Assembly (NCBI RefSeq): GCF_009762775.1
Contig: NZ_CP046401.1
Location: 7,576,001 to 7,640,000 of the forward strand
Length of the DNA: 64,000 nt
From: Maribellus comscasis
Lineage (GTDB): Bacteria; Bacteroidota; Bacteroidia; Bacteroidales; Prolixibacteraceae
Direction: 5' to 3'
This document shows positions 55,888 to 64,000 of this stretch, in pieces. Every line of letters begins with the position of its first letter. Within the stretch, counting starts at the first letter, position 1. The notes beneath the pieces are model-generated. The model saw nothing but the letters and a program-made list of their open reading frames with translations, was not told the origin of the DNA and did no database searches. Position numbers and translations under genes: made by a program.

Positions 55888-57213
55888 ATGTCTGAGAATC
55901 AAAATATAGAATGGAAAGAAAGCTGGCGCGATGAATACCTGAAATGGATTTGTGGTTTTGCCAATGCACAAGGAGGCAAAATCTACATTGGCAAAAATGA
56001 CAAAGGCGAGGTTGTTGGTATTGATAATGCAAAAAGATTGATGGATGACTTACCCAACAAAATTGTTACCAACCTGGGGATTGTTTGCGACATTAATTTA
56101 CTGGTAGAAAATGGAAAGCAATTCATTGAAATAATTGTAGAACCTTATCCAAACCCTGTAAATTACAAAGGTCAATACCATTACAGAAGCGGCAGCACAA
56201 AACAAGAATTAAAAGGTGCGGCGCTTGATAAATTTATGTTGGAACGTAAAGGGAAAAAATGGGATGGCGTTCCTGTTCCAAACATTTCAATTGCCGATTT
56301 AAAGAAAGAAACCTTTGATTTCTTTAGAAAAAAAGCGATTAAAGCGCAACGGATTGAAGATGATGTTTTGACAGATACAGATGAAGACTTGGTGGACAAT
56401 CTACAGTTGGTTGAAAACACTTACTTAAAAAGAGCAGCAATTCTTCTATTTCATCCCAAACCAACTCAATACATTACTGGAGCTTTTATCAAAATTGGAT
56501 ATTTCGAGACTGACGATGAATTGAGATTCCAAGATGAAATTACGGGAAACATCTTTGAGCAGGTTGAAAAAACAATGGATTTGCTTTTTACCAAATACAT
56601 CAAATCATCAATCAGTTATGAAGGTTTAAACAGGGTCGAAAAATATGAATATCCCAAAAATGCTGTTCGTGAAGCACTTTTAAATGCCGTTTCTCACAAA
56701 GATTATTCAGGCGGTGTTCCAATTCAAATTAGTGTGTATGACGATAAATTGTTTTTCTGGAATGAAGGACAATTACCAGAAAACTGGACAATTGAAAAGT
56801 TATTGACCAAACACCCATCGAAACCTTACAATCCAGACATTGCAAATGCTTTTTTCAGAAGTGGATATATTGAATCCTGGGGAAGAGGAACGATAAAAAT
56901 AATTAACGAATGTATTCAATTTGGTATTCCACAACCCAAATTTTATTACGACATGTCAGGCTTTTGGGTGAGGTTTAGAAAAGATAGTTTCAACATTGAG
57001 TATTTTGAGTCTCTTGGTTTAAATCAGAGGCAAATTGAAGCTTTGAAATACGTAAAAGAAAAAGGCAAGATTACGAACAGTGAGTATCAAAGTATAAATG
57101 ATTGCTCAAGAAACACAGCAAGTAATGACCTTATTGAATTAGTAAATAAAGAATTGTTGGAAAGTAGTGGGCAAAAGGGAGCTGGAGCTTATTACATTTT
57201 AAAAAATGGGTAA
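55888..57213 (+). CDS. Schlafen-like AlbA_2 plus HATPase plus winged-helix protein
   Basis: The 441-residue protein starts with an AlbA_2/Schlafen-type domain (IEWKESWRDEYLKWICGFANAQGGKIYIGKNDKGEVVGI). A HATPase_c_4 domain is next (NAVREALLNAVSHKDYSGG, YDDKLFFWNEGQLP). Its third box is RSGYIESWGRGTIKI. The C-terminus is a winged helix (LNQRQIEALKYVKEKGKITNSEYQSI). Such proteins often act as regulators or effectors. It is probably co-transcribed with the GHKL gene, and its end lies before attC P. Confidence 0.82.
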   Translation: MSENQNIEWKESWRDEYLKWICGFANAQGGKIYIGKNDKGEVVGIDNAKRLMDDLPNKIVTNLGIVCDINLLVENGKQFIEIIVEPYPNPVNYKGQYHYRSGSTKQELKGAALDKFMLERKGKKWDGVPVPNISIADLKKETFDFFRKKAIKAQRIEDDVLTDTDEDLVDNLQLVENTYLKRAAILLFHPKPTQYITGAFIKIGYFETDDELRFQDEITGNIFEQVEKTMDLLFTKYIKSSISYEGLNRVEKYEYPKNAVREALLNAVSHKDYSGGVPIQISVYDDKLFFWNEGQLPENWTIEKLLTKHPSKPYNPDIANAFFRSGYIESWGRGTIKIINECIQFGIPQPKFYYDMSGFWVRFRKDSFNIEYFESLGLNQRQIEALKYVKEKGKITNSEYQSINDCSRNTASNDLIELVNKELLESSGQKGAGAYYILKNG

Positions 57214-57422
57214 TTGCACAATAATTGCACAAATTGCACATTGACAAATTAAACCAGCCCACACAGTCAAGCACATTTGCAATTCGCACAAGCCAACGCT
57301 GAAACCAAAAATTGCAAAAGAGTTTGCCTGTCTTCCACCGCTTTTTTGCCGACCCGAAAACAAAATCAGGTCAGTGCTAAATTGCAAATGAAGTAGTTCT
57401 ATGAAAGAAAATAAAACCCAGC
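57214..57422. other. Gene-free region at the end of cassette P
   Basis: It contains several TTGCAC-like repeats (about 57213-57300) and no gene. The function is unclear. Confidence 0.5.
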
Positions 57423-57553
57423 AGGTAACAAACTGTATATGTCATAGCCGGTTTTGTGGGTAATTGCAGGTTTATCTCCCGCATTTACTTCATCTCGGCA
57501 TGACAGGAAAGTAGCCCGCAATCGTCTACGCCACATACAGGTAACCGTTGTGC
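57423..57553 (+). repeat. attC-like site P
   Basis: R'' AGGTAAC, R' GTTGTGC. Arms CTGTATATGTCATAGC and, at the other end, CACATACAG, with a distinct centre. The cassette start GTTACCTGC at 50596 matches GCAGGTAAC, so cassette P spans ~6.9 kb, including two IS elements. Confidence 0.85.
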
Positions 57554-57628
57554 ATCATGCGACAAGGTCAGCATAGAAAAGATAATATGAATTACTCTAA
57601 TGATAGAAAATTAACTAATATTCTTTAA

Positions 57629-58257
57629 ATGGAGTCAAATATCAAAAGCATACAAGAATTAGAAAATGAATTTAATAAACTAGACAAATCCAATAGTCGA
57701 GAATATATTAAGTTTTATGAAAATAACTTGGAATCAATTCATAACATCGATATTGATAAAGATGAAGAACATTATAATGCAAAATTAAGATTAGATTGTG
57801 AATATGGTGTTAGTCTTGTAGCTACAGGAAATAGAGTTCACGGAGCAATTGTTCTTGAAAAAGCAATCCAAATGTTTGAGAATGCACCAAACCAAGACTT
57901 AAAGAAGGTATATTCATTACCATATTTTGAGCAAATTTTATGGAACTATGCATATGCTCTTTCCGAGACAAATCAATTGAATCGAGCTCTCCCCGCATTT
58001 ATTAAGTTAAATAAACATTATTCTAAAGAAAATAAGTATAAAAGTTGGGTCATAAATATTCGAAATAGACGATTAAAAAAGTTTTCGAAACCTCTTGCAC
58101 CGATAGCTTTAATATGGACGATTTTAACTTTCACTCTATTTCAAAGATTCGAATCAATTACTAGATTTTACTTAGCTATTGGACTTGGCATAATAGTTTT
58201 ATTTGGTGTTGCTTCTGAGATTTATTCTGTTATTCTAAAACAAAAACTAAATCGGAT
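57629..58257 (+). pseudogene. Helical-repeat membrane protein truncated by IS21 (cassette Q)
   Basis: About 209 native residues remain. TPR-like helices (GVSLVATGNRVHGAIVLEKAIQMF, ILWNYAYALSETNQLNRALPAFIKL) are followed by two membrane segments (LAPIALIWTILTFTLF, FYLAIGLGIIVLFGVA). After LKQKLNR the frame enters IS21, which supplies a short foreign tail. Its attC is also gone, so the loss extends past the gene end. Confidence 0.8.
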
Positions 58258-58369
58258 TGGAAACGCCAGTCAAACTGACCACCCCAGGCCAATTTAAATT
58301 GACCATCGACCATTTTCAACAAAAAGAGAACGTTTTTCTTCTGTCAGATTACAACAAATTTACTGTTTT

Positions 58370-59107
58370 TTATTCACTATAAATGTTTCGTTTTTTTCTC
58401 ATCGATTCACCCATCAGCTCAATCCTGTGCGATTGATGGATCAACCGGTCAAGTATGGCATCGGCAATCGTTTTCTCCCCGATTATTTCATACCACTTAC
58501 TAACGGGCAGCTGTGATGTTACAAGCATAGATCCTTTATTGTGCCTATCTTCAATTAACTCTAACAGAGCTATCCGGTTTTGGCTATCTAAGGGTTGCAG
58601 GCCAAAGTCATCGAGTATTATTAACTGATGCCTGGCCATTTTTGCAAGTTCTTTGAGATAAGATCCATCGGCTTTTGCCATTTTTAGTTTAGAAAACAGC
58701 TTGGTTGTATTAAAGTACAAAACCCTGTATCCCTCGATACAGGCCTGATACCCTAAGGCTGTTGCAATGTAGCTTTTGCCGGCACCGGTGCTGCCCGATA
58801 TTAATACATTCTCGTTTTTATTAATAAAATCGCATTCAGCCAGTCTTAACAGTTTTGTCCGATCGATATTTCTTGTATGTTCGTACACCACGTTTTCAAT
58901 GGTTGCTTTATAGTGGAACCTTGCATTTTTTATCAATCGCTCTATCTTGCGGTTGTTGCGATCGTCCCACTCGGCATCTGTTATCATCGATACAAACTGG
59001 TCGATGGTGTAATCATCGGTTTTACCTGTTTCGACAGCTGTTTTAAAAGCCCCATGCATACCATGGAGCTTCATCTGTTTCATTCGTGTTAATGTTACTT
59101 CGTTCAT
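58370..59107 (-). CDS. istB: IS21 helper ATPase IstB (copy 2)
   Basis: 245 residues, identical to the 30286 protein. Confidence 0.95.
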   Translation of the reverse strand: MNEVTLTRMKQMKLHGMHGAFKTAVETGKTDDYTIDQFVSMITDAEWDDRNNRKIERLIKNARFHYKATIENVVYEHTRNIDRTKLLRLAECDFINKNENVLISGSTGAGKSYIATALGYQACIEGYRVLYFNTTKLFSKLKMAKADGSYLKELAKMARHQLIILDDFGLQPLDSQNRIALLELIEDRHNKGSMLVTSQLPVSKWYEIIGEKTIADAILDRLIHQSHRIELMGESMRKKRNIYSE

Positions 59108-59121
59108 TGTTTTTTACTTTA

Positions 59122-60669
59122 TCAGCTGTAATATTTTCCTCCCCTTATGTTGTTATGAAAAGGAAGTTCCGGTTCGTCCGGTTTTTCATCATCAAGTTTA
59201 TCCAACCCTTTTTCCAGTATCTTTTGTATGATTTTGTAGTTGTAAACCTGATGTTCCAATGCACGTTTACACGCATTGGCAAGCCTTTCTTCCCCAACCT
59301 TTTTGGCAAAAGCCAATACGCCCATACAGCTTTTATAGGATTGTTCAGGGTGTTGTTTTCTTTCCAGCACATTGATTATAAATTCCTTTACACTCTCGTC
59401 AATTGAAGCTGCCCAGTTGATAAAACGCTGCGGTGTCCAGTCGGTAACAAACTGGTGTGTTGTTGCCAGGTGGTCTTTGTTTGTGGTGTAGAAGTATTTA
59501 CGTCCATCTCTTTTGTGCAAAGCTATGCGGTTGTATTTATGGTATATTTCAACGGTTTTTGATGTAAACACCAGCTTTACCTTCTTCTTTAAATACTGAC
59601 ACGGAACGCTGTAATAATGTTTGTCTTTGCTTAACAGCACGTGCCCGTTCATGGCTACGGTGGCTATTGCTATTTCTTTAATCTCGTATTTTTCTACAGG
59701 TAATGCGGTAAGCTTGCCTTTTTCGTCTTCAACGAATAATTGATACCGGGACGTTGGCCTGCCGGTTAACTTTTTGTTGTTATGCTTGTCCAGTTCATCC
59801 CAAATTGCACTGTTAAGCTCTTCTAAACTGTAAAAATCTTTGCCGCGCAAGGCCGGATATATTCTTTGGTATAATATCTTGACTGCTCCTTCTGCCAGTG
59901 ACTTGTCCCGGGGACGGTAAGCCCGAGCCGGAAGAACTGTTGTACCGTAATGTTCGGCAAAGTCCATAAACGTTTCGTTAATGGTAGGTTCAAACCGGCT
60001 GCTTTTGGTTACGGCAGACTTTAGGTTATCAGGGACAATAGCTGCAGGAACTCCCCCGTAAAAGTGCAGTGCATTTTCAACCGAAGCAACAAAGTCTTCT
60101 TTTTGTTGGCTCGGTGAGGCTTCTGCATAGGTGTATTGACTGGCCCCCAGTATGGCAACAAAAAACTGTACCTCTTCAATCTCGCCTGTTTCTTTATTGA
60201 TAATTTCCAGGGTTTTGCCAGCGTAGTCAATAAACATCTTATCGCCTGCTTTATGCTCCATATGCATTACCGGGTTAACCTTTTTATTCCAACGCAGGTA
60301 GTGGGCTTTAAACTGGCTTAGTTTTAGTCCATCGGGATGTTTTTCATAATATTCTTCCCACATCAGCTGTTTGGTAACGCCGGTCTTTTTTAATTCACGC
60401 TCCATGTAGGGAAAGAAGTTATAAACCTTTTTTAGCTTTGGGGAAAGAACATCTTCGGTATCCCTGCTAAAGATCTTTTCCAGCTCGGAATCACTCTTCT
60501 TATCAATATCATCAATTGTAAGGTTTAACACCTTGTATAGAGCGATATACTTCTTGACCGTATTGCGTGAAAGGCCCAGGTACCTACTGATAAATTGCTT
60601 TGCTTTTCCCTGGTGGTGTAACTGAATGACTTTTCTTACTTTACTCATGTCGATTAATTTATTAGCCAT
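59122..60669 (-). CDS. istA: IS21 transposase IstA (copy 2)
   Basis: 515 residues, identical to the 31038 protein except for the final Ser. Confidence 0.95.
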   Translation of the reverse strand: MANKLIDMSKVRKVIQLHHQGKAKQFISRYLGLSRNTVKKYIALYKVLNLTIDDIDKKSDSELEKIFSRDTEDVLSPKLKKVYNFFPYMERELKKTGVTKQLMWEEYYEKHPDGLKLSQFKAHYLRWNKKVNPVMHMEHKAGDKMFIDYAGKTLEIINKETGEIEEVQFFVAILGASQYTYAEASPSQQKEDFVASVENALHFYGGVPAAIVPDNLKSAVTKSSRFEPTINETFMDFAEHYGTTVLPARAYRPRDKSLAEGAVKILYQRIYPALRGKDFYSLEELNSAIWDELDKHNNKKLTGRPTSRYQLFVEDEKGKLTALPVEKYEIKEIAIATVAMNGHVLLSKDKHYYSVPCQYLKKKVKLVFTSKTVEIYHKYNRIALHKRDGRKYFYTTNKDHLATTHQFVTDWTPQRFINWAASIDESVKEFIINVLERKQHPEQSYKSCMGVLAFAKKVGEERLANACKRALEHQVYNYKIIQKILEKGLDKLDDEKPDEPELPFHNNIRGGKYYS

Positions 60670-60861
60670 GTTTTCATATTAATTTGTTTAAATCAGTATG
60701 AAATTATGGCTTCGACAGAAGTAAAATCAATCTCTTTTGGTGGGTGGTCACTTTAGTCCGGCGCTGGTGGTCAATTTGCTCCGGCACGCGGTGGTCAGTT
60801 TAAACTGGCGAGGGTGGTCATTTTATTCCGGCCTGGGGTGGTCAGTTTGACCGTTTTTTCC

Positions 60862-62007
60862 GGACTACCATAAATGAATGGGTAAAAAAGTACAACCGGA
60901 AAGATTTAATGAACACAAGAATTCTAGTGGAAACAGAAGGAGAAACATCCCGACTGAAAGCCTTGCAAAAGGAAATCAAGCAACTAAAAGAGTTGTTAAT
61001 TAAGAAAGACCTCGACAAATTGGCCCTGGACTCATATCTGGAAGTGGCAGCAGAAAAACTGGGGTACAAGAACGTGGATGAGTTAAAAAAAAATTTAAAC
61101 ATCAAGCCCTGATGAAGGCTGCTGCGATTACGAAACAAACAGCTATAGCAAGCATGTCAAAAGTATGTGCTTGCTTTAACCTTAAGCGCGATGCATACTA
61201 TAAATACCAGCAACGGTGGAAACGGTATAAGTCCGTTGAATCACGGGTAATAGAGCTTGTAAAAGAAGAACGTAAAATGCAGCCAAGGGTTGGTGTACGC
61301 AAGTTATACGAAACCTTGCTGCCATCTTTTAAATCTACACATATCAAGGTAGGTAGGGACTCGCTATTTGATATCCTAAGGGCTAATAATATGTTGGTAA
61401 AAAGGAAGAGGGCTTATGCTAAAACAACCAACTCCTACCACCATTTCCACAAATACAACAACCTGATAAAAGAGGTGCAGGTTACAAAGCCCAACCAGGT
61501 GTGGGTCTCGGACATAACCTATATCCGGACTGTGAAAGGCTTTTGCTACCTGGCCCTTATAACGGACATGTATTCACGGAAGATAATCGGGCATGACCTC
61601 AGCGATTCGCTGGAGCTGGCGGGGTGCCTACGGGCCCTCCGAAAGGCCCTGTGGCACACAAAGCCAGCGGCCGGGCTTATACACCACTCCGACAGGGGTG
61701 TGCAGTATTGCAGCCATATGTATGTAAATGAACTAAAAAGAAAAGCATAAAAATCAGTATGACTGAAGAAAAACATTGTTATGAAAATGCTATTGCAGAA
61801 AGGGTAAACGGAATATTGAAAGACGAGTTCTACCTCGACCAATGCTTCTTTTCAACTGCTCATGCAAAACGGGCAACAAAAAGTGCAATTAAAGTTTACA
61901 ATAATAAAAGGCTTCATGTATCTTTAAGGTACAAAACACCAAATACCGTGTTTTATAATGTAGCTTAACACAATGTTTAACCTGTAGCCGTATTCTAGGA
62001 CTAGACA
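60862..62007 (+). mobile_element. IS3-family element, copy 3 (left end deleted)
   Basis: Corresponds to 50771-51916 of copy 2 (1146 bp); the first 161 bp are missing at the IS21 junction. It contains a truncated orfA (to 61112) and an orfB with the same frameshift as copy 2. Confidence 0.92.
61112..61968 (+). pseudogene. IS3-family OrfB with frameshift (copy 3)
   Basis: Carries the identical GCAT deletion and stop after KRKA seen in copy 2. Confidence 0.92.
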
Positions 62008-62060
62008 TGGTAAAAGCAACCGATTACAATATAGATTCATCTATAAAAAAAACTAAAACA

Positions 62061-62960
62061 ATGAAAACAACATTTGCCTTTTTATTTATTGCTGTTATTC
62101 TATTAACCGGTTGTGATAAAAGCGAGATTGATTTTGACCGAAAACTTACAGATGGATTTTGTATTGTATCAGGTAGTAAAGTGGTAATAAACCATAATGA
62201 CATTGATTATTATGATTATTCAACCCACTTGATTTATTTGAAAAATAATAAATCGTTTGCAGATGATATTGAAGGTATTGGAGGTTTTTCGGTTTATGCC
62301 GATGGAAATGAAATTTATTCAGGTCAAACACAACCCGGATATTCTTCATTTTTACCGATTGGTTCTGTTGTTATCAATACTCATCCTTCTTTTTATGCAG
62401 ACTATATAATTCCGATAAGCTTTCTGTTAGTAAGAGATACATCGGGAAATGTTTCACCTGACCCAAGAGAAGATGAAAGAATAATTAATGCCTTAAAAAA
62501 ATATGACCAATTTTATGCCGGATTAGATTGCGAAATTAAATCAATTCATTATTCATCTTCTAATAATGTAAAAGTTGAATTGCAACTAAAAAACAATGAC
62601 CCTTTCAATTATTACTACTTAGACCCAGACAAAATGGGAATTGGACTATTTCATTATTTTACTAATGGACTATTTATTGGAAACTTAGGAAACTATTATG
62701 AATTTTCGCATAAAGAACAACATATTCAACCCGAATCAAATAAATCATGGAAAAAAGAATGGATGTCAATTATAAATGGCAATGAAACAAAAACGATTAC
62801 AATAGTTTATAATAACTTTGAGGAAGTGCCAAATGGTCAATACAATGCAACATTTATGTTTCCCGGACTTAGTCAAGTTGACAAAAAAGATGTTGTTCAG
62901 AATGATGGACAGATTTGGTTAGGAAAACTTTATATGAGTAAGGAAATTACAATAGAATAA
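62061..62960 (+). CDS. Hypothetical lipoprotein (cassette R)
   Basis: The ATG at 62061 is preferred over one created at the IS3 edge (62007). It gives 299 residues with a lipobox (VILLTGC, Cys about 16). The rest is beta-rich, with repeated Tyr and Asp residues (HNDIDYYDYSTHLIYL). The original cassette start was lost to the IS, so its promoter may be changed. It ends 10 bp before attC R. No family recognised. Confidence 0.7.
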   Translation: MKTTFAFLFIAVILLTGCDKSEIDFDRKLTDGFCIVSGSKVVINHNDIDYYDYSTHLIYLKNNKSFADDIEGIGGFSVYADGNEIYSGQTQPGYSSFLPIGSVVINTHPSFYADYIIPISFLLVRDTSGNVSPDPREDERIINALKKYDQFYAGLDCEIKSIHYSSSNNVKVELQLKNNDPFNYYYLDPDKMGIGLFHYFTNGLFIGNLGNYYEFSHKEQHIQPESNKSWKKEWMSIINGNETKTITIVYNNFEEVPNGQYNATFMFPGLSQVDKKDVVQNDGQIWLGKLYMSKEITIE

Positions 62961-62970
62961 AACCACGAAA

Positions 62971-63103
62971 ACCTAACAAATTGTAAATTGCATTGCGGGG
63001 TTCGTGGTGTGTCGTACGCCGGATTCTCGCAACATCGTTCCGTCCTACCGGACAGGAATGAGCTCCGAAATCCGCAACGACAACTTACAAGTGACCGTTA
63101 GGC
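62971..63103 (+). repeat. attC-like site R
   Basis: R'' ACCTAAC, R' GTTAGGC. Subtype of I (TTGTAAATTGCATTGCGGG / CCGCAACGACAACTTACAA). Confidence 0.85.
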
Positions 63104-63112
63104 TTAATATTA

Positions 63113-63694
63113 ATGAAAAGACTCATCCAAATAATAGCAGTATTAATGATGCTTGTTTCCTGTAACGGACACAATAGAAAGACCGTGGTTTTGAATGGAT
63201 TTCAAAATCAAGAAACTGTAATATACAGTACCTCGAATATTGACTATTATTTGGGCTACGATGATTTAGTGAATTATTGTAAAAAAGAAGATAATGGAGA
63301 ACCCAATGATTTTACATTTAGGCAAATAATTGTCTATTTAGAAAGTTACTCCGACAAACCTGTTTTGATTCCCGACACGCTGGGGACAAAATTAGAAATG
63401 GAAAGTAAAGTTCTATTCACAGAAAGTGACTCACTAATTAGAATCCGAGACCAAGAACATCCATACGCCTATTTAACAGGAGAGTTAAGATGGATTATTA
63501 TTGATTTCGCAAAAAAAGGAAAACTGAAAATACACGTGAATGAGATGGACTCATTTGTTGACACTATCATAGTTGACAGAGTTGAGAACAAGGATTATGG
63601 CGAGACAAATTTGACATTTACGAACGATTCAATTTTCTTTTCACAATTGAGAGATGGATACGATAAAAAAAATACTAAGCCTAACAAATTGTAA
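63113..63694 (+). CDS. Hypothetical lipoprotein (cassette S)
   Basis: The 193-residue protein has a lipobox (LMMLVSC, Cys17), then a mixed alpha/beta domain (DYYLGYDDLVNYCKK, LRWIIIDFAKKGKLKIHVNEMD). Its last residues (PNKL) and stop lie inside attC S, as in many cassette genes. Ends GTTAGGCTTA / TAAGCCTAAC match. No family recognised. Confidence 0.7.
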   Translation: MKRLIQIIAVLMMLVSCNGHNRKTVVLNGFQNQETVIYSTSNIDYYLGYDDLVNYCKKEDNGEPNDFTFRQIIVYLESYSDKPVLIPDTLGTKLEMESKVLFTESDSLIRIRDQEHPYAYLTGELRWIIIDFAKKGKLKIHVNEMDSFVDTIIVDRVENKDYGETNLTFTNDSIFFSQLRDGYDKKNTKPNKL

Positions 63695-63811
63695 TATGGC
63701 AGGCGGGGGTTTTAGCGGTCTGACAAGTCAGACCTTGCGCCCACTTTACTGCCGGTCTGACAGGATTTCTTGTGGAAATCCCGCCCGACCACATACAAGT
63801 GACCGTTAGGC
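63679..63811 (+). repeat. attC-like site S
   Basis: R'' GCCTAAC, R' GTTAGGC. Subtype of C, G and J with GTCTGACAAGTCAGAC centre. The next cassette starts GTTAGGCTTTA and runs out of the window. Confidence 0.85.
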
Positions 63812-63890
63812 TTTATTCGCCACATAAGCACTTCCAGATTAGAAAAACAAATAAAATTATCTAACCTTCCAGAGCTTATTAAATCCTGTT

Positions 63891-63987
63891 GCTAACGTAA
63901 AAATGGGGTGCGAAAATGAGCTAAAAAATGATAAATTTGAGTAAATCTTAAACAACTGAAAATCAGAGACTAAATTTTACGTTAGTC
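63891..63987. repeat. 11-bp inverted repeat at the right edge
   Basis: CTAACGTAAAA (63892-63902) and TTTTACGTTAG (63975-63985) form a perfect inverted repeat with GCTAAC and GTTAGTC at its edges. It may be a short, different attC or an IS end; no gene is seen in 63812-64000. Confidence 0.4.
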
Positions 63988-64000
63988 AGAATTAGAAAAT

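Larger units (their letters stand above)
58258..60861 (-). mobile_element. IS21-family element, copy 2
   Basis: Virtually identical to copy 1 (2604 bp; a few single-base differences). The right end lacks the final A and fuses through a shared CC to the inside of an IS3 element. The left flank is cassette Q. No target duplication. Confidence 0.9.
32866..63811 (+). mobile_element. Integron-type gene-cassette array without a visible integrase (CALIN-like)
   Basis: Eighteen attC-like palindromes, all in the same orientation, separate plus-strand genes over 31 kb. Each starts RYYYAAC, has an imperfect stem with short unpaired spacers next to the outer boxes, and ends GTTRRRY. In 15 of the 16 cassettes with both ends intact, the start (GTTRRRY plus 2-3 bases) is complementary to the bases before the downstream attC, as expected for cassettes that circularise through their own attC. 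No tyrosine recombinase is encoded in the window. Cargo is mostly single unrelated genes. Six insertion sequences or remnants interrupt the array. Confidence 0.85.

Noticed and set aside
32866..63811. CRISPR array as an explanation for the repeats
   Set aside because: Repeats are ~130-230 bp palindromes separated by whole genes of varied length, not short repeats with uniform spacers.
32866..63811. Palindromes as simple rho-independent terminators or REP-like elements
   Set aside because: Their length, GTTRRRY/RYYYAAC ends, one-way orientation and cassette-specific end complementarity are not explained by terminators or REPs.

Overview
The window looks like the chromosome of an AT-rich member of the Bacteroidota, probably a marine polysaccharide degrader. 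The evidence is a SusC/SusD pair, a sulfatase beside sialidase-fold secreted proteins, lipoproteins with Bacteroidota-type lipoboxes, and a candidate TTTG / TAnnTTTG promoter. A marine Marinilabiliales-like host is my guess, not something the sequence proves. I found no rRNA, tRNA or CRISPR array.

Region 1 (1-28418) is a polysaccharide/acidic-sugar utilisation locus. A minus-strand group (1-9541) encodes three paralogous sialidase-fold (BNR) plus LamG-like secreted proteins, a sulfatase, an SGNH esterase, a six-bladed-propeller lipoprotein and the start of a probable UroD-like protein. Next come SusD and SusC (9704-14675) and a LacI-type regulator (14755-15771), also on the minus strand. A plus-strand operon (16209-28418) encodes a complete TRAP transporter (DctQ, DctM, DctP), a UroD-family protein, an HpaI-type aldolase, a YhcH/YiaL protein, an RraA-like protein, two enolase-superfamily dehydratases, two D-2-hydroxyacid dehydrogenases, a KDG kinase and a KDPG/KDPGal aldolase. 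One dehydratase carries residues expected of D-galactonate dehydratase at D183, H185, E209, E235 and H285. Together these suggest release of a sulfated or acidic sugar outside the cell, uptake by SusCD and TRAP, and a De Ley-Doudoroff-like route (galactonate to KDGal to KDPGal to pyruvate plus glyceraldehyde-3-phosphate). Four LacI-type palindromes with an AAACGTTT-like core lie at the promoters of these units, so one regulator may control all of them.

Region 2 (28419-32778) is a boundary zone: a DUF4143-type ATPase gene on the minus strand, a short repeat-bearing intergenic stretch and an IS21-family element without a target duplication.

Region 3 (32866-63811, running on to or past the window end) is the main finding: an integron-type gene-cassette array with no integrase in view. 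I count 18 imperfect palindromes (about 130 bp, with longer forms of about 190 and 227 bp) that begin RYYYAAC and end GTTRRRY, all in one orientation, mostly separating single plus-strand genes. In 15 of the 16 cassettes where both ends survive, the bases before the downstream palindrome are the reverse complement of the bases that start the same cassette (9-10 bases, one with a single mismatch). That is the signature of cassettes that excise and integrate as circles at attC sites. The cargo includes a Fic protein, an AbiTii/helix-hairpin-helix protein, a DUF4143 ATPase, small zinc-ribbon proteins, lipoproteins and a GHKL-ATPase/nuclease-like plus Schlafen-like AlbA pair that may be a defence module.

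The array is heavily invaded by insertion sequences: two near-identical IS21-family elements, a second IS21-type element that splits a cassette gene with a 5-bp duplication, three copies of one IS3-family element (two sharing a disabling frameshift), an IS91-family element and an IS1380-family element. Cassette-end mismatches and missing target duplications suggest deletions and IS-IS recombination, possibly including loss of the integrase end at the left boundary.
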